From Glandiceps talaboti (Eukaryota > Hemichordata > Enteropneusta > Spengelidae), in NCBI RefSeq assembly GCF_964340395.1, contig NC_135554.1:8172975-8236974 (forward strand): a stretch of DNA of 64,000 bases, written 5' to 3'. Made by a program: the position numbers and the translations under genes. Each line of letters begins with the position of its first letter. Position 1 is the first letter of the stretch. This document shows, one piece after another, positions 1 through 64,000 of the stretch. Below the pieces are notes generated by a model, which was not told the origin of the DNA, ran no database searches, and was given only the letters and a program-made list of their open reading frames with translations.

Positions 1-559
1 GGAATGCTCTAATAACACAGGTCCAATGATATATAAAGCATATGAGAACACTGCTTGGAATTCAGCACAGAAATATACAGCACAGATTGCTGTGCCTTGT
101 ACTGAATGATAACATGATCGTCAACAATACCACTTCTCTCGTGTAGTGTCGAATTAAGCATATATTGAAACAGCTGTACAGGAATGTGAGAGGGTGCGGG
201 ATGGTGTATCCCCTCCAGCAGTAGGAGATTTGCAAATTTCACTCCCATAGGATGATATAATTTTAGACTTGCGGAATTAGCAAATTTACTCACAAAATGA
301 GTGTATGCCCCATTCCTAAATTCATCTCAGTCCCCTCCCCAGGCCGAAACTAATGACTACTAATGACTACCTTACTAGAGGACAGGAAGTTTAACACATA
401 CATACATACATACATACATACATACATACATACATACATACATACATACATACATACATACATACATACATACATACATACATACATAGGTGAGTATGTA
501 CGATCCGATCATTACAATGACGGTCATGCACCATTTGTTATTTATTGTATACTTCACAG
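1..559. other. Upstream flank / intron of the polycystin-like gene
   Basis: No exon is recognised here. The first supported exon starts at 560 in mid-codon, so this stretch is probably intron and the rest of the gene lies before the window. A 94-codon open frame on the minus strand (9-293) has no recognisable domain. The right part is a tetranucleotide repeat (395-488). Confidence 0.5.
395..488. repeat. (ACAT)n microsatellite
   Basis: About 23 uninterrupted copies of the tetranucleotide, ending some 70 bp before the exon at 560. The long Tyr/Ile/His/Thr frames across it are repeat artefacts. Confidence 0.95.
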
Positions 560-795
560 GAACCGAGAAAGACAATAGCTATGGACCATTAAGTTTAAAT
601 GAAGTGGAAAAGATACGTATGAGAAGAACCCGAGAGAAACAGATGATGATTGTACTGTATGGTATCTTGTTTTATTCTTTGTTGGTCGGAGTGTCCTTAA
701 AGCTGTGTTTCTACGTCAGAGATCCATCGTCTTACAATCTGAACAACCACGTGAAGAACGTGTTTACCAATTCAAAGGCATTCCCATTCCATAAG
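560..795 (+). CDS. Polycystin-like exon 1 of 5: basic linker and S1
   Basis: The acceptor is acttcacag at 551-559 and the exon opens two bases into a codon. A charged stretch (EVEKIRMRRTREKQ) is followed by one hydrophobic helix (MMIVLYGILFYSLLVGVSL), the S1 position. To meet the phase-0 start of exon 2 it must end at 795 (AAG) with a GC donor, gcatgt. The nearby GT at 800 would break the frame. The segment after S1 (NHVKNVFTNSK) matches the linker that leads into the polycystin domain in PKD1/PKD2 proteins. Confidence 0.75.
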
Positions 796-3700
796 GCATG
801 TATATATTCCGAATCAAACAACGGTGTGACTTTTTCATAAATCTGAATGAATTAAATACAAAACAAAGAAACTCTGCTTTTCAGACTTGTACAACCTATG
901 GATAAAAGTAATGTGTGCATTTACCAGGTTTGAAAGCACATAATTTTTACGATAACTTGATCGTAGCTTAGAATGGCAGTAACAGGTCATTCTGCTCAAC
1001 AGTTGAAAGAAATAAGTTCGGTAGAACATGGGTGATTTGTCCTCTTTGACGTCACACAGGTGCAGATTTGCACGTGTTTATGTGCAGATGGACTGAAATT
1101 GATGTCAATCTGGTAACCCATAACAATCTTTAAAGGCCCAATTTGTATTAGGATTAAAGCCTCGTTGTGAAATAAATAATATTGTCTGGCTGAGCTTTAG
1201 AAAATGTTGGTCCAGAACAAAAGAGTTACCCTATGGCTCAACTGATAAGATCACAAATGCGAGAGCTTAGGATTAGAACCCCACCATGTTTAAGTTATTC
1301 TTAAAGTGCCCCTCCGAATGATATTGGTACTGAATGATATTATTGTTGTTGGAATATAGAATATATGTATGCTTCGTTGTCAAAGAAACCTCTAACCGAA
1401 AAATTACATTATACTCATGCACAAGCGAAGATATGACTAACAGAAATTATTATATTATACGTTACAACTAGCGTTTTCGATACTGGTTCTGCAGTGGATG
1501 AAAAAAAATAGCTAATCGTCTTCCCAAAATTTTATAACACACTCGAAGAGTTATTATTTTACTATTTGTTAATAATTGGAGAATGATATCGATTTGTCAT
1601 AGCAGAGTTATAACAACTATAAACAAATCGATCACAAGTACAATCTATTTCATCATATCACAGATCAGGACACCAGACGACTATTGGAAGTGGATGGACA
1701 CCGTGTTCCTCCCAAATATCAGACCAACAGATGAAAATGGAACCAGTATTACCAAATTCACCGGTTCACTGTTTTATTTAGGCACAGCCAGAATACGACA
1801 ACAAAGACATAAGAAAGGTAAGAACGTAATATCAGATAGTCAAACAATCAGATAGTTCCGACATTGGACACCGGGTTCTATTATATTGAAATGGGAATAT
1901 TGTTTAGGAAAAACGGCGAATAGCTAGGTTACAGTGATACATACAATAGCACACTTTTTACACATTTATTTATTTATTTATTTATTCATTTACTTACTTA
2001 CTTTATTTATTTATTTATTTATCTATGTAAGTATGTATGTATGTATGTATGTATGTATTTATTTATTTATTTATTTATTTACTTATCCATTATTTTTTCA
2101 ATAAATAAATTACGAGCACGGACTTTGTCACTGTTGTCTCACAAAAATCATTTAACGTTATTTTACAAATCCAAAAGCGATACCTAATCATTTCTCGCAT
2201 TCATATATGGCTTCTTGAAGTCTCCAAAACAGGACAATAATATTTACATTATATCGATGACTTTCTCTACTCAGGTGTTTGTGAAACTGATTTGGACACA
2301 GATTGCAAATTGTTTGGAGACACAGAAACTACTGACTTTGATATTGGTTGGCAGACTAAGAAAATCGACGGGAACGTTGACACCAACGTTTCCAACAATC
2401 CATGGCAATATCAAGACCATTCTACTTTAGCAGGAACTTCTGTTTGGGGAAAACATAGTTATTATGACATCGATGGTTACGTTGTCCCAGTACAGCCTAC
2501 GACGGATTCGACGTGGGCAGAGCTGCGAGAGAACTCATGGATTGACAAGTACACGAGTGTTGTTCTGGTTGAGTTTGATCTCTACAGTCCAGGAAGTGAG
2601 CTCTTCATGACTGTCGTATACCTGGTTGAATTCCTTCAGGCCGGTGGTGCGGAGTGTACTACAATTCAGCACTCGTTCCGTCTACTCAACCGAATATTCA
2701 GTGACAGTATGATATATGACGGTGACGCCATCTTGATATTTGTCTGTTGGGTTCTGTTTGGTATATTCGGCATTGTCATGTTAGTATCCGTATTGCGGAG
2801 AATTGTGAAGCAACGATTGATTTTCTTCCAGTTGCCATGGAACTACTTTGACCTTGTGATGACATTGATAACATTTGCATCGTTGGTTTTCATGGTTGTC
2901 TACGATGTTCACTCGACGGCGGCTCTCAAAGGGTCTTTGCATGGTAAGTCAACCTCAGCACCAATCATTGAGGAGAAATGATTTTCTGGGTATGTTTTGT
3001 AGATTCTACTAAATTCATAAAAGCATGTAAGAACTATTATCAATTTCAATTTCAAAAATATTGAAACTTGACAAAAAATAAAAATTCATAAAAGTAGATA
3101 ATAATGTATCTGGATGTGGATTTTGCGGACAAGGTTGTGCGGCGGAAGGGCCCGACTTTAGGAGGGCCTGTAAGCCGTACAACAGATGAGGTCCGCAAAG
3201 CCCATATCAGGGACGTGAAAATTCTATGGTATACCTCTTGAAATTCTGATATACACTTACAATCAATAATTTGAGCATTTTTAGAAATAGTAAGGGACAT
3301 TATCCTGAAAATAAATCGCCGTTGTAAATCTCTACATATGCCAAAGCCTCATAACATGTATTGCCTGACGGACTGCTTTTGGTATGCACATACGCATCAT
3401 TCGAGTCGCACGAAACACAGAAACGCAGCTGCCAGTGCACAGAAGAAAAAAAAACAGAAAACATGCGACACAAAATTACTGCTATTAAGGTTTGACATTT
3501 AATCAAATTAGGATTATTTGACTGCAACCGATGATTATGTAAAATGTTGTAAACGGTTGATAATTTCTATTGTTATGATGAATGGTATGCATGAAAGCAT
3601 GTCACGATCGAACGACAACAAATATGCAATCCAAAACATCGTGAAACCGTGCGTGAAATATTATACTTCATCAGACACTGACTTACGTCCCATGTTTATA

Positions 3701-5464
3701 ACTAGGGTACACTTTCCTGTTGTTCTAGGCGTTTGAAATAACACTAAGTAAGCTTGCAACTGTTCCTAATCGTAAGAGCGGACTGTCTATCTTCACTATT
3801 TATACACCGTTGATCTTAATATCCAAAGCTTACCAATCCAATACTTAATGTAATTTCACCACAGTCACCAAATACAACACGTACACTGTTTAAGATTATA
3901 CTGGACCCACTGTTGAATATCGGCGACTTCCACGGTCGCCATGATACCACACGGCCACGTGAATGTACGTACAGGACATCAACAAGTTTGGCAAAACGCA
4001 TAGCGACGCGCTTAGCAACGGGAAAGAAAGTAGTCCAAAATACCCGCAACAGATCACCTTATAAGGGCAAAGTGTGTCGGTCCGTGATCTACGGAAAATG
4101 ATTGCACGGGTGGAGCTAGCGATTTTCTCCATACCAATACATAGGGACGTGATTATAGGGGTATGTGATGATAACTGTTGTCAATTTCTTTTTTATAATT
4201 TAGAAAATGGTGGAAATTTGCAAGAGATAGCTGTCTTGAATGACGCATTGATTCACCTCTTGGGGTTGCAAGTTTTCTTCGCCATTCTAAGGTTCCTGAA
4301 ACTACTCCGATTTAACCGTAGAATGAAGTTACTATCCATGACATTGAGTGAAGCAAAGTACAGTCTACTCAGCTATACATTTGTTATGTTGATATTTCTG
4401 ACGACGTTCACACTGTCCAGCTATCTGCTGTATCATTCCCACCACGAAAGGTTCAAAACCATTGTGGATACCCTCCGCGGACTGTACATAATATCTGTCG
4501 GTAAATTCGCACGATTTGATGACATGGCAGGGTCTTACAGCATGAGATTCGCTTTACCTTTTATTGTTATCTTCGCCATTATCAACTTGGTGGTAATAAC
4601 TAACATAATGATTGTGATCATCAACGATGCATTTTCAAGGGCAAGAGCTGAAAATGACAAACTGGAGAACTACTTCGAGATGTTGGACTACCTTTTGGAA
4701 CGTATGAAGGACATGGCTGTCAATGTTGGCCTAATCAGAGGTGAGTTGTATAGAAAACAAACCAGTATGATTGTACTCAGAACAGAGAGAAAACGTATAA
4801 CATACGGCTTAATGCAATATGAGCCTCTGGTTCAGAAATGAAACTCTTAGCAACGTTTTTTTGAAAGAGAGGTCAAAGTGGTGTTAATAAGATTAACCAA
4901 TTTTAACATCAATACGGCCGCCGAATACCACGGTATGTATGGGAAAATAGAGATTGTAAATATCCTTTAAAGGAAGACGTTGAAGCCCCAAATTTCTTTC
5001 CTTCGTTTAAAAAAATACTAGAGTCGCGCACTTTCATATGGAAATGAATCAAGATGTTTTAATAATGGTAGAGACCCTGGGCTTACTCTACCTCAGAAAT
5101 GTTGCGAATTTTGAAATCATAGCCAGTCTGATGTTAAGTCAAATATATCGTCATCACTAATTCCATTGAATCTGGAAAATAAATTACCATGACTATGATA
5201 CCGCTCGGCTAAGATAACCATTTGTAAGTGACTACTTCAACTACTGCAGAAAATATTCACTCAAATTTATTGCTGTTTTTTTTTAAATATGTTTCAGCGA
5301 AAACAAGCAATATAAAGGATGGAGACGTGGTTGAGAATTCGTTAGCCGAGATAGAACGTGGACTCGAGCGAGTAAATGAATTGGTTGACAGTTTAAGTAG
5401 CACAACAAGCTTTCGAACACCGCTCAATAAACTGCAGATGAAGAAAGACATTTTCAAATCTTAG
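560..5464 (+). CDS. Polycystin-1-like cation channel, C-terminal part (5 exons)
   Basis: Exons are 560-795, 1664-1817, 2275-2943, 4204-4740 and 5298-5464, about 587 residues, ending in a TAG stop. Junction phases agree throughout (0, 1, 1, 1). The order is that of the polycystin channel module: basic linker and S1 (exon 1), extracellular polycystin domain (exons 2-3), S2 and S3 (exon 3), S4, S5, pore and S6 (exon 4), then a short helical tail (exon 5). The helix after S6 (YFEMLDYLLERMK) and the heptad-like tail (LAEIERGLERVNELV) resemble PKD1-type rather than PKD2-type proteins: I see no EF-hand and no ER-retention signal. In the family, PKD1-like proteins pair with PKD2-like subunits in sensory or ciliary membranes; that role is inferred. 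The large N-terminal ectodomain must lie upstream of the window. Confidence 0.85.
1664..1817 (+). CDS. Polycystin-like exon 2 of 5: start of extracellular polycystin domain
   Basis: It lies between acceptor atcacag (1657-1663) and donor gtaaga (1818). It begins IRTPDDYWKWMDTVFLPN, the counterpart of the 'DFWKF/DFWNW' motif that opens the polycystin domain. It ends LGTARIRQQRHKK, matching the 'G.PRIRQLRV' motif that precedes the conserved cysteine loop. It ends one base into a Gly codon completed by exon 3. Confidence 0.88.
1962..2091. repeat. (ATTT)n / (GTAT)n compound microsatellite
   Basis: Tetranucleotide tracts ATTT, ACTT, GTAT and again ATTT inside the polycystin-like intron 2. No coding signal. 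Confidence 0.9.
2275..2943 (+). CDS. Polycystin-like exon 3 of 5: cysteine loop, polycystin domain core, S2 and S3
   Basis: The acceptor is ctactcag (to 2274) and the donor gtaagt (2944). The exon opens VCETDLDTDC, two cysteines at the place of the conserved disulphide loop of the polycystin domain. WAELRENSWIDKYTSVVLVEF and YNxx-like 'FDLYSPGSELFMTVVYLVEF' follow the family's 'NxWLDRGTRATFIDFSVYN...' pattern. Two strong hydrophobic helices follow: S2 (ILIFVCWVLFGIFGIVMLV) and S3 (FDLVMTLITFASLVFMVVY). The exon ends one base into a Glu codon. Confidence 0.92.
2944..4203. other. Polycystin-like intron 3 (1,260 bp), no feature seen
   Basis: It is bounded by a clean gtaagt donor and a tttataatttag acceptor. 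Open frames on both strands (e.g. 3052-3300 minus, 3816-4132 minus) show no domain and no conserved pattern. I see no repeat of note. Confidence 0.6.
4204..4740 (+). CDS. Polycystin-like exon 4 of 5: S4, S5, pore and S6
   Basis: The acceptor is ttttataatttag (to 4203) and the donor gtgagt (4741). The exon holds S4 with scattered basic residues (RFLKLLRFNRRMKLLS), S5 (FVMLIFLTTFTLSSYLLY), a pore loop (LRGLYIISVGKFARFDDM) and S6 (FALPFIVIFAIINLVVITNI) followed by the family's 'IINDAFS' end. The filter region reads SVGKFARF where PKD2 has LGDINF: the acidic filter residue is replaced by Lys. After S6 comes an amphipathic helix (NYFEMLDYLLERMK), as in PKD1-type tails. Confidence 0.92.
5298..5464 (+). 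CDS. Polycystin-like exon 5 of 5: coiled-coil tail and stop
   Basis: The acceptor is aaatatgtttcag (to 5297). Two bases complete an Ala codon, and 54 more residues follow before the stop TAG (5462-5464). The middle (NSLAEIERGLERVNELVDSL) has leucine/valine heptad spacing and is acidic, like the C-terminal coiled coil through which PKD1 proteins bind PKD2 partners. The final residues are basic. Confidence 0.8.
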
Positions 5465-5557
5465 TAAAATGATGTTCAAAAAATAATGTTATGACAGCAA
5501 AAAGTAGTTTATGGAGTGTAGTTCTTTATTCGTGTTGTTTTGTATTATTGTTGCTGA

Positions 5558-5588
<31 letters not shown>

Positions 5589-8463
5589 ACTGTTGTTGTG
5601 GTGGTGGTGGTGGTGGTGGTGGTGGTAGTGGTGGTGGTGGTGGTGGTGGTGGTGGTGGTGGACTGATACTGTCGTCTACTGTTATCCACCTTATAACATT
5701 TATGTCAAGAATAATCGATAGTTAGCTAATTGATAAAATCTAAACCCTTTTCGTTTTTTTGTAGCAAGTGCATTGTAATTGTAATTGTCCATGTCTATAG
5801 CTGCACGTATGACGAGGTACAGTAGAGAATGAGGTAAATACCAATGACTGTAAAGTGTTATGTTTCTCACACCAACACCAATATAAGATGGACATAGTCA
5901 GCCCTCCACCTTATTATGTGTCACTCTTCTAAGAAAAAAAATTAGATTTATCAGTCTTTGTAGAGTTTGTGTAGTTGGTATCGTCCCAGTATTGCGACAG
6001 TAGCATTGATGTTGTTTAAGTAAAAAGAAAATAATAGGTTATTTACATCACTAGACTTTCAGGGGTTTCCTTCAAAGCATATAGTAAATTTACATGTTGT
6101 TCACAACGTTTATTGCAGTACATGTACTTGAATAGCTTATTACATTTTGACAGGTGTTGTCTGCATGCAGATGATTGCAGATTTGGACTTTAAATCTAAC
6201 TGCTAGTAAAAGAAACACGGCGTGTTCCAACTTAATTACTGAATGCTTTTGTTAGCACACTTTGACACTTCAGTATTAGTACATCAAACCTTCACATTCA
6301 TAATATTTGTCTGATTAACTTTTTAAAGAAATGTTTGGTACTAATAAGCACATGATTGTTTTATCCTCGAGAATGTTTATTAAAATATGGTGTAATTGCT
6401 GGATGTGTACATGTATCAACACTATACTCTTGGCACCTCACTGTAACTGATACGTTAAGTAAATGGAGTAATCGGGCTTGTTCGTGTGACATGTTACCAA
6501 TAATATCTGTTCTTTGCAAATCATACATCTCTTTCATAAGAATTCAGTAAATCGTTCCTGGTAATTTGTACATACAGTCAAGCTACATTGGCAGATAGTT
6601 TGTTTACGAAAGATTGAGTGTTGTACAAGTAAATACTTGATTTGATGAAAGTCAAGAGGGGATCGCACAGAAATGTATCGAGAGTAAATATATATCTATG
6701 CACAAACATATGCACTATTGTAGTACAAAGAAATGTATCATAATACTATCCAACTATAGTAAGGAGCCTTAAATAATTACAGGTACTCGGGGAGGGCCAT
6801 ATTTTCGAAAAAGGTAATTAGGGGACAGTGACATTTAAATTTGCATTATTTTGTGATTTTGGCATGATCCCATCGCTCCCACCATTGCAAAGTAATATCA
6901 TAACATACCAATGGAATTCAGTAGTAAATGGGGAACGGTGTCGTAAGATATTGGGGATAGTGTGGTGGAGTACAAACGTTGCCCTAGGTCCTGAAGTTGT
7001 CAGTTGTACGCTAATCTACTCATTGGGCTGGTCGGGCCTTCAGATAGGGAATTAGATTCAAGCGCAGGCATTGATTTAATGCAAAAAGAAACTCACTGTG
7101 CTGATAATAATAGGAAGCAACAAATGCCTTTAAAACTATCAATGTGGTGGAATCATACTACATTCAAAAATCCCAGTCTCTAAGGCCTAGGACCTCTTGA
7201 CAACTAATCTTGAACTCGAACAACCACACCACATGGAGTGTTTCTTTCACTGAAATATTTCAACAAGAGGAGGGTCACATATTTTAGTGAAAGGAATTGA
7301 GGGAGGGTCACTTCAGCACAACGTACAATGGGGAGGGTCATATTTTGTAGCACAGACCGGGCTTGGTTTTCCTCGGCCCTTCCTTCCCCCAGTAATTACA
7401 GAAGGTTCCTAATATACTAGTTGGCTCCATTTTAAAGGTTAACAGCTCAGCTACGACAGTAATGTGAAAGATGTTGCTCGTACTAATTCAGGTAATGCTA
7501 AAATGGTTGTCATATTAAAGTAAGGTCATACCCCAACTAGTGTATTTCTACATATTATTACATATTATTACAGTTATTCATAAATTTTGTAGTTTAGTAT
7601 TTGTCTGTGTGTAAAAAAAAACATTGAAGTATCGTGAGACCAGCCGTACCCACGGAGTCATATTAAGCATGCGAGACTACGATTTACATTCAATCTAAGC
7701 CAGAACAACAAACAGTTACGTTTTAACCAAATTATAAACGTTAATATTTCAAAGATATCCTCATCCAAGCACAATGTGATCATATTCATAAAATAAGACG
7801 TTGCACAGATACAACGCTACCTACGACTACGTACTACATGTTGAATCCGATTTGTGTTGCTGTTATGCAACGGGCCTATGACATGGTTGAGTTATTTCCA
7901 CGCAGATATTTTTTTTGGTTGAGAGTAATAATGTAACATCATTACCTACTTTGTCTCTAAGAATATACACTATTACATAACAGCAATGCATATCTTTAAC
8001 AAGTGCAAAGTTTCAACGTGTCGAAAGTACCAATAATAAAGCTTGCGTTACTTCATTCATTGTCCCAGTGTGATTTTTTAGCTTCCATAAAAGAACGTTA
8101 TAGTGATGTGTATGCGTGTGCCTGCCTGTGTCTGTCTGTGTCCCATTCTTTAGGGTAGTATTATAACTGATTAGGTTTAGATACTCCTATGACTATTCAA
8201 ATGAGGTATATGCATAAATAAATGCACTCCTGAATTGTATATAGTAAACAAAAGGGGAAAGGTGATCCGAACACCATCAATATTAAAAACGTGTACGACC
8301 TTGCGTTTACCATATAACCAACTATGGGTTGCTAGATCAACTTTGTTAATAAGCGAAGCATTTTACAAGGCTGGTTCTAACTTGATTATTTTGTTTGGTA
8401 ATAATAAATTGATTTAAAGATCAGCAAGCCAAGTCACTCGTTTGTCAAGGTTATTAAGACATT
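5465..8463. other. Intergenic region downstream of the polycystin-like gene
   Basis: No gene recognised. It holds the (TTG)n/(TGG)n tract at 5549-5661. A low-complexity stretch at 6780-7370 contains several 'ggagggtcacatattt'-like phrases that look like a decayed interspersed repeat. Open frames at 6356-6550, 6828-7055 and 8235-8417 have no domain and no splice context. Confidence 0.5.
5549..5661. repeat. (TTG)n / (TGG)n trinucleotide tract
   Basis: About 12 TTG units followed by about 22 TGG units with two interruptions, 85 bp after the polycystin-like stop codon and probably within the 3' UTR or just beyond. The poly-Thr frame on the minus strand is an artefact. Confidence 0.92.
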
Positions 8464-9391
8464 GGCGTGGTGGACCAATGGACATATTATATAACGGATT
8501 AAGATGGTGAACCCATGGACATATTAGATAACGGATTAAGGTGGTAGTGAACCAATGGGCATATTAGATATCGGATTAAGGTGGAGGACCAATGTTCATA
8601 TTAGATAACGGATTAAGATGGTGAACCAATGTTCATATTAGATAACGGATTAAGGTGGTAGTGAACCCATGGGCATGTTAGATAACGGATTAAGGTGGTG
8701 GACCTATGAACATATTAGATAACGGATTAATGTAGTGAACCCATGGGTATATTAGATAACAGCTTAAGGTGGTAGTGAACCCATGGACATATTAGATAAC
8801 GGATTAAGGTGGAGGACCAATGTTCATATTAGATAACGGATTAAGGTGGTAGTGAACCCATGGGCATGTTAGATAACGGATTAAGGTGGTGGACCTATGA
8901 ATATATTAGATAACGGATTAAGGTAGTGAACCCATGGGTATATTAGATAACAGCTTAAGGTGGTAGTGAACCCATGGGCATATTAGATAACGGATTAAGG
9001 TGGAGGACCAATGTTCATATTAGATAACGGATTAAGGTGGTAGTGAACCCATGGGCATATTAGATAACGGATTAAGGTGGATGACCTATGAACATATTAG
9101 ATAACGGATTAAGGTGGTAGTGAACCAATGGACATGTTAGATAACGGATTAAGGTGGTGGACATATGGACATATTAGATAACGGATTAAGGTGGTGAATC
9201 CATGGATAACAGATTAAGGACATATATTAGATAACAGATTAAGGTGGTAGTGAACCCATGGACATATATTAGATAACGAATTATGGTGGCGAACACACCG
9301 ACACATATTAGATGATAGATTATGCTGGTGAACCCATTGACATAGATAACGGTTTAAGGAGATGAATACATGTACATATTAGATAACGGAT
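8464..9391. repeat. Minisatellite, about 25 units of 30-41 bp
   Basis: The core is ATATTAGATAACGGATTAAG followed by a variable spacer (ggtggtgaacccatggac, ggtagtgaacc, ggaggaccaatgttc). I count about 25 cores in 930 bp. The first copies are closest to consensus and the last five (9200-9391) are decayed. Spacer variants recur in a fixed order, giving a second-level period of about 190 bp between 8583 and 9020. Confidence 0.93.
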
Positions 9392-10459
9392 TAATCAACT
9401 TGTATGTATTTCTTTCTTTTTGAGATAACTATCAAATTGTATAAGTAACAAACACATAAATATTTATATCTGACTTTGTGATTATCAGCAGTATAACATT
9501 TTCGCTTTTTTTATAAACCACTGTAATATAAAGAACAATCGCAATCTCATTCTATTTTTACTAAGTGACCTCCCCGCTTTTACTGTAGTCAATTAAACCT
9601 GGCGAAGAAGAATGTATGCCTCCAAAATGTCGTATACTTTTTACAATATAATAGCTAAACTCAATAAGGATACCCGTCACATTCCTGCTGCTCACATTTA
9701 TTTTAAACAGATTGACGTGGCTACACATAACATGCATAATTATCTAAATATTGGATGTTACGGTGAATAAAACGTACAGTATGTCGTTTTAATTGTGAAA
9801 ATTATTTTATTGCACTAATTGGTTGCACATATCACTTATAAATCATTAAATTAATTGCATTTAGTCCATTACGAGTGTCATAAATCGCATAAACAGGCTA
9901 AATAATTGTTTCCAATAACACGACTTTAGAAATGAGGGTAGATTGGTTTGATAGATTGATGAGGTGTATCAGAAGTAAAGAGAGGCAATTTTACGTGAAG
10001 TAGACGAACATATATGCAGACTGTATTATATAAATTCCACTTAATATATTTTTTGAAAGACTCGATTTCTCTTGAATGGGATTTTAAAAAAAGAATTCTC
10101 TAAAGATACATTGACAAGAAAAAGTATACACGGTAATAGATGAAGTAGATTCCCGCCATTTTTCAGTTTTTGAATGGAAAAAACTGTTTAGAATCCGAGG
10201 CTTAGACTAGTGTCGGTTGGGTTACCTGAAACACGTCATTATTTTAATTAGCCTAATTGATTGCAGAGCTGAGTGCACAATTCATTCATTTACGATAAGG
10301 ATATTAAAATCCACTCCCTACAACTGAACGACTCATTTCGTAGTTATCACAGGACTCATCAAGTATATCATCAAAAACAGTGTTTCTGGGGAAAACTCAT
10401 ATCATCTGCAAAAAAGTTTCATTTTCTTGCACGCACGTGTAGTGCAGTACTGCGCGAAG
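9392..10459. other. AT-rich intergenic region before the signal-peptide exon
   Basis: No gene, repeat array or mobile element recognised. It would contain the promoter and 5' UTR of the HYR gene if the exon at 10460 is its first coding exon. I cannot point to a specific core promoter element. Confidence 0.4.
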
Positions 10460-63829
<53,370 letters not shown>

Positions 63830-64000
63830 GTGAGTATTTATATTTAACAGTTTATTTTAACATAAAGATAAATATATATTCAACCAGATGTAAACTGAAT
63901 GTCTTCCGTAAGGGCAAAGTTTTGAGATTGTCGTTCCTACAGACAATTGTTGGAATACAACATAACATATGTAATAAGTTATTTTTTCTCAATGATTGCT
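63830..64000. other. Start of the intron after HYR-34
   Basis: No feature. The window ends inside the gene. Confidence 0.6.

Noticed and set aside
363-578. Open frames of Tyr/Ile/His/Thr or Met/Tyr/Val/Cys repeats, here and at 13470-13757, 46806-47058 and 54010-54339
   Set aside because: They are translations of (ACAT)n microsatellites and carry no other coding signal.
800-801. GT donor at the end of polycystin-like exon 1 (gcat|gtatat)
   Set aside because: It would leave the exon in phase 1, incompatible with the phase-0 start of exon 2; the GC donor at 796 keeps the frame.
1228-1286. tRNA-like stretch (TGGCTCAACTGATAAGA ... GGATTAGAACCCC) in polycystin-like intron 1
   Set aside because: A- and B-box-like words are present, but I could not fold an acceptor or anticodon stem; at most a decayed SINE.
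8464-9391. CRISPR-like array
   Set aside because: Repeats and 'spacers' are both repetitive, the unit length varies, and the DNA is from an animal; it is a minisatellite.

Overview
This is animal (metazoan) genomic DNA, not prokaryotic. Genes are split into short exons with GT-AG (a few GC-AG) introns, the sequence is AT-rich and full of microsatellites, and LINE, SINE and MITE debris is common. The domain repertoire (a polycystin-1-like channel, a chitin-binding-like cysteine-rich module and a very long run of HYR modules) suggests an invertebrate deuterostome such as amphioxus or a hemichordate. That assignment is inference. Both host genes lie on the + strand.

Region 1 (560-5464): the last five exons of a polycystin-1-like cation channel. 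They encode S1, the extracellular polycystin domain, S2-S6 with the pore, and a short coiled-coil tail ending in a stop. Splice phases agree at every junction. Region 2 (5465-10459) is intergenic, with a roughly 25-copy minisatellite at 8464-9391. A likely signal-peptide exon (10460-10562, ends in phase 1) follows. A roughly 12 kb intron then holds repeats and transposon relics.

Region 3 (22525-63829, continuing past the window): one cysteine-rich exon and then 34 intact HYR (hyalin repeat) exons, numbered HYR-1 to HYR-34 here. All are open and in splice phase 1-1. Thirty-one are exactly 240 nt and three are 252 nt. Joined, they encode about 2,800 residues of a secreted or membrane-anchored, hyalin-like extracellular protein. 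Two expansions built the array. A two-exon, 1,344-bp unit is tandemly repeated at 24.2-27.3 kb. A seven-exon super-unit (types alpha, beta, gamma, delta, epsilon, zeta, eta) occurs three times: B1 at 37.96-46.79 kb, B2 at 47.58-54.09 kb and B3 at 54.80-61.73 kb. B2 looks like the product of one unequal crossover whose breakpoint lies inside exon HYR-23. Its front half matches B3 and its back half matches B1. An older partial unit is HYR-9/10/11.

Region 4 (32724-37831), nested in a HYR intron: a roughly 5.1 kb DNA transposon with terminal inverted repeats of about 30 bp and a frameshifted transposase of a type I recognise but cannot name with certainty. It also carries an inverted piece of the same gene and a 39-bp x 6 repeat. 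Smaller elements in the HYR introns (112-bp and 136-bp palindromic MITEs, LINE relics, CTCGAGATAA clusters) serve as markers of duplication order.

I saw no CRISPR array, rRNA or convincing functional tRNA. The main novelty is the HYR array itself: its architecture, its recent chimeric expansion and the fossil exons left in its introns.
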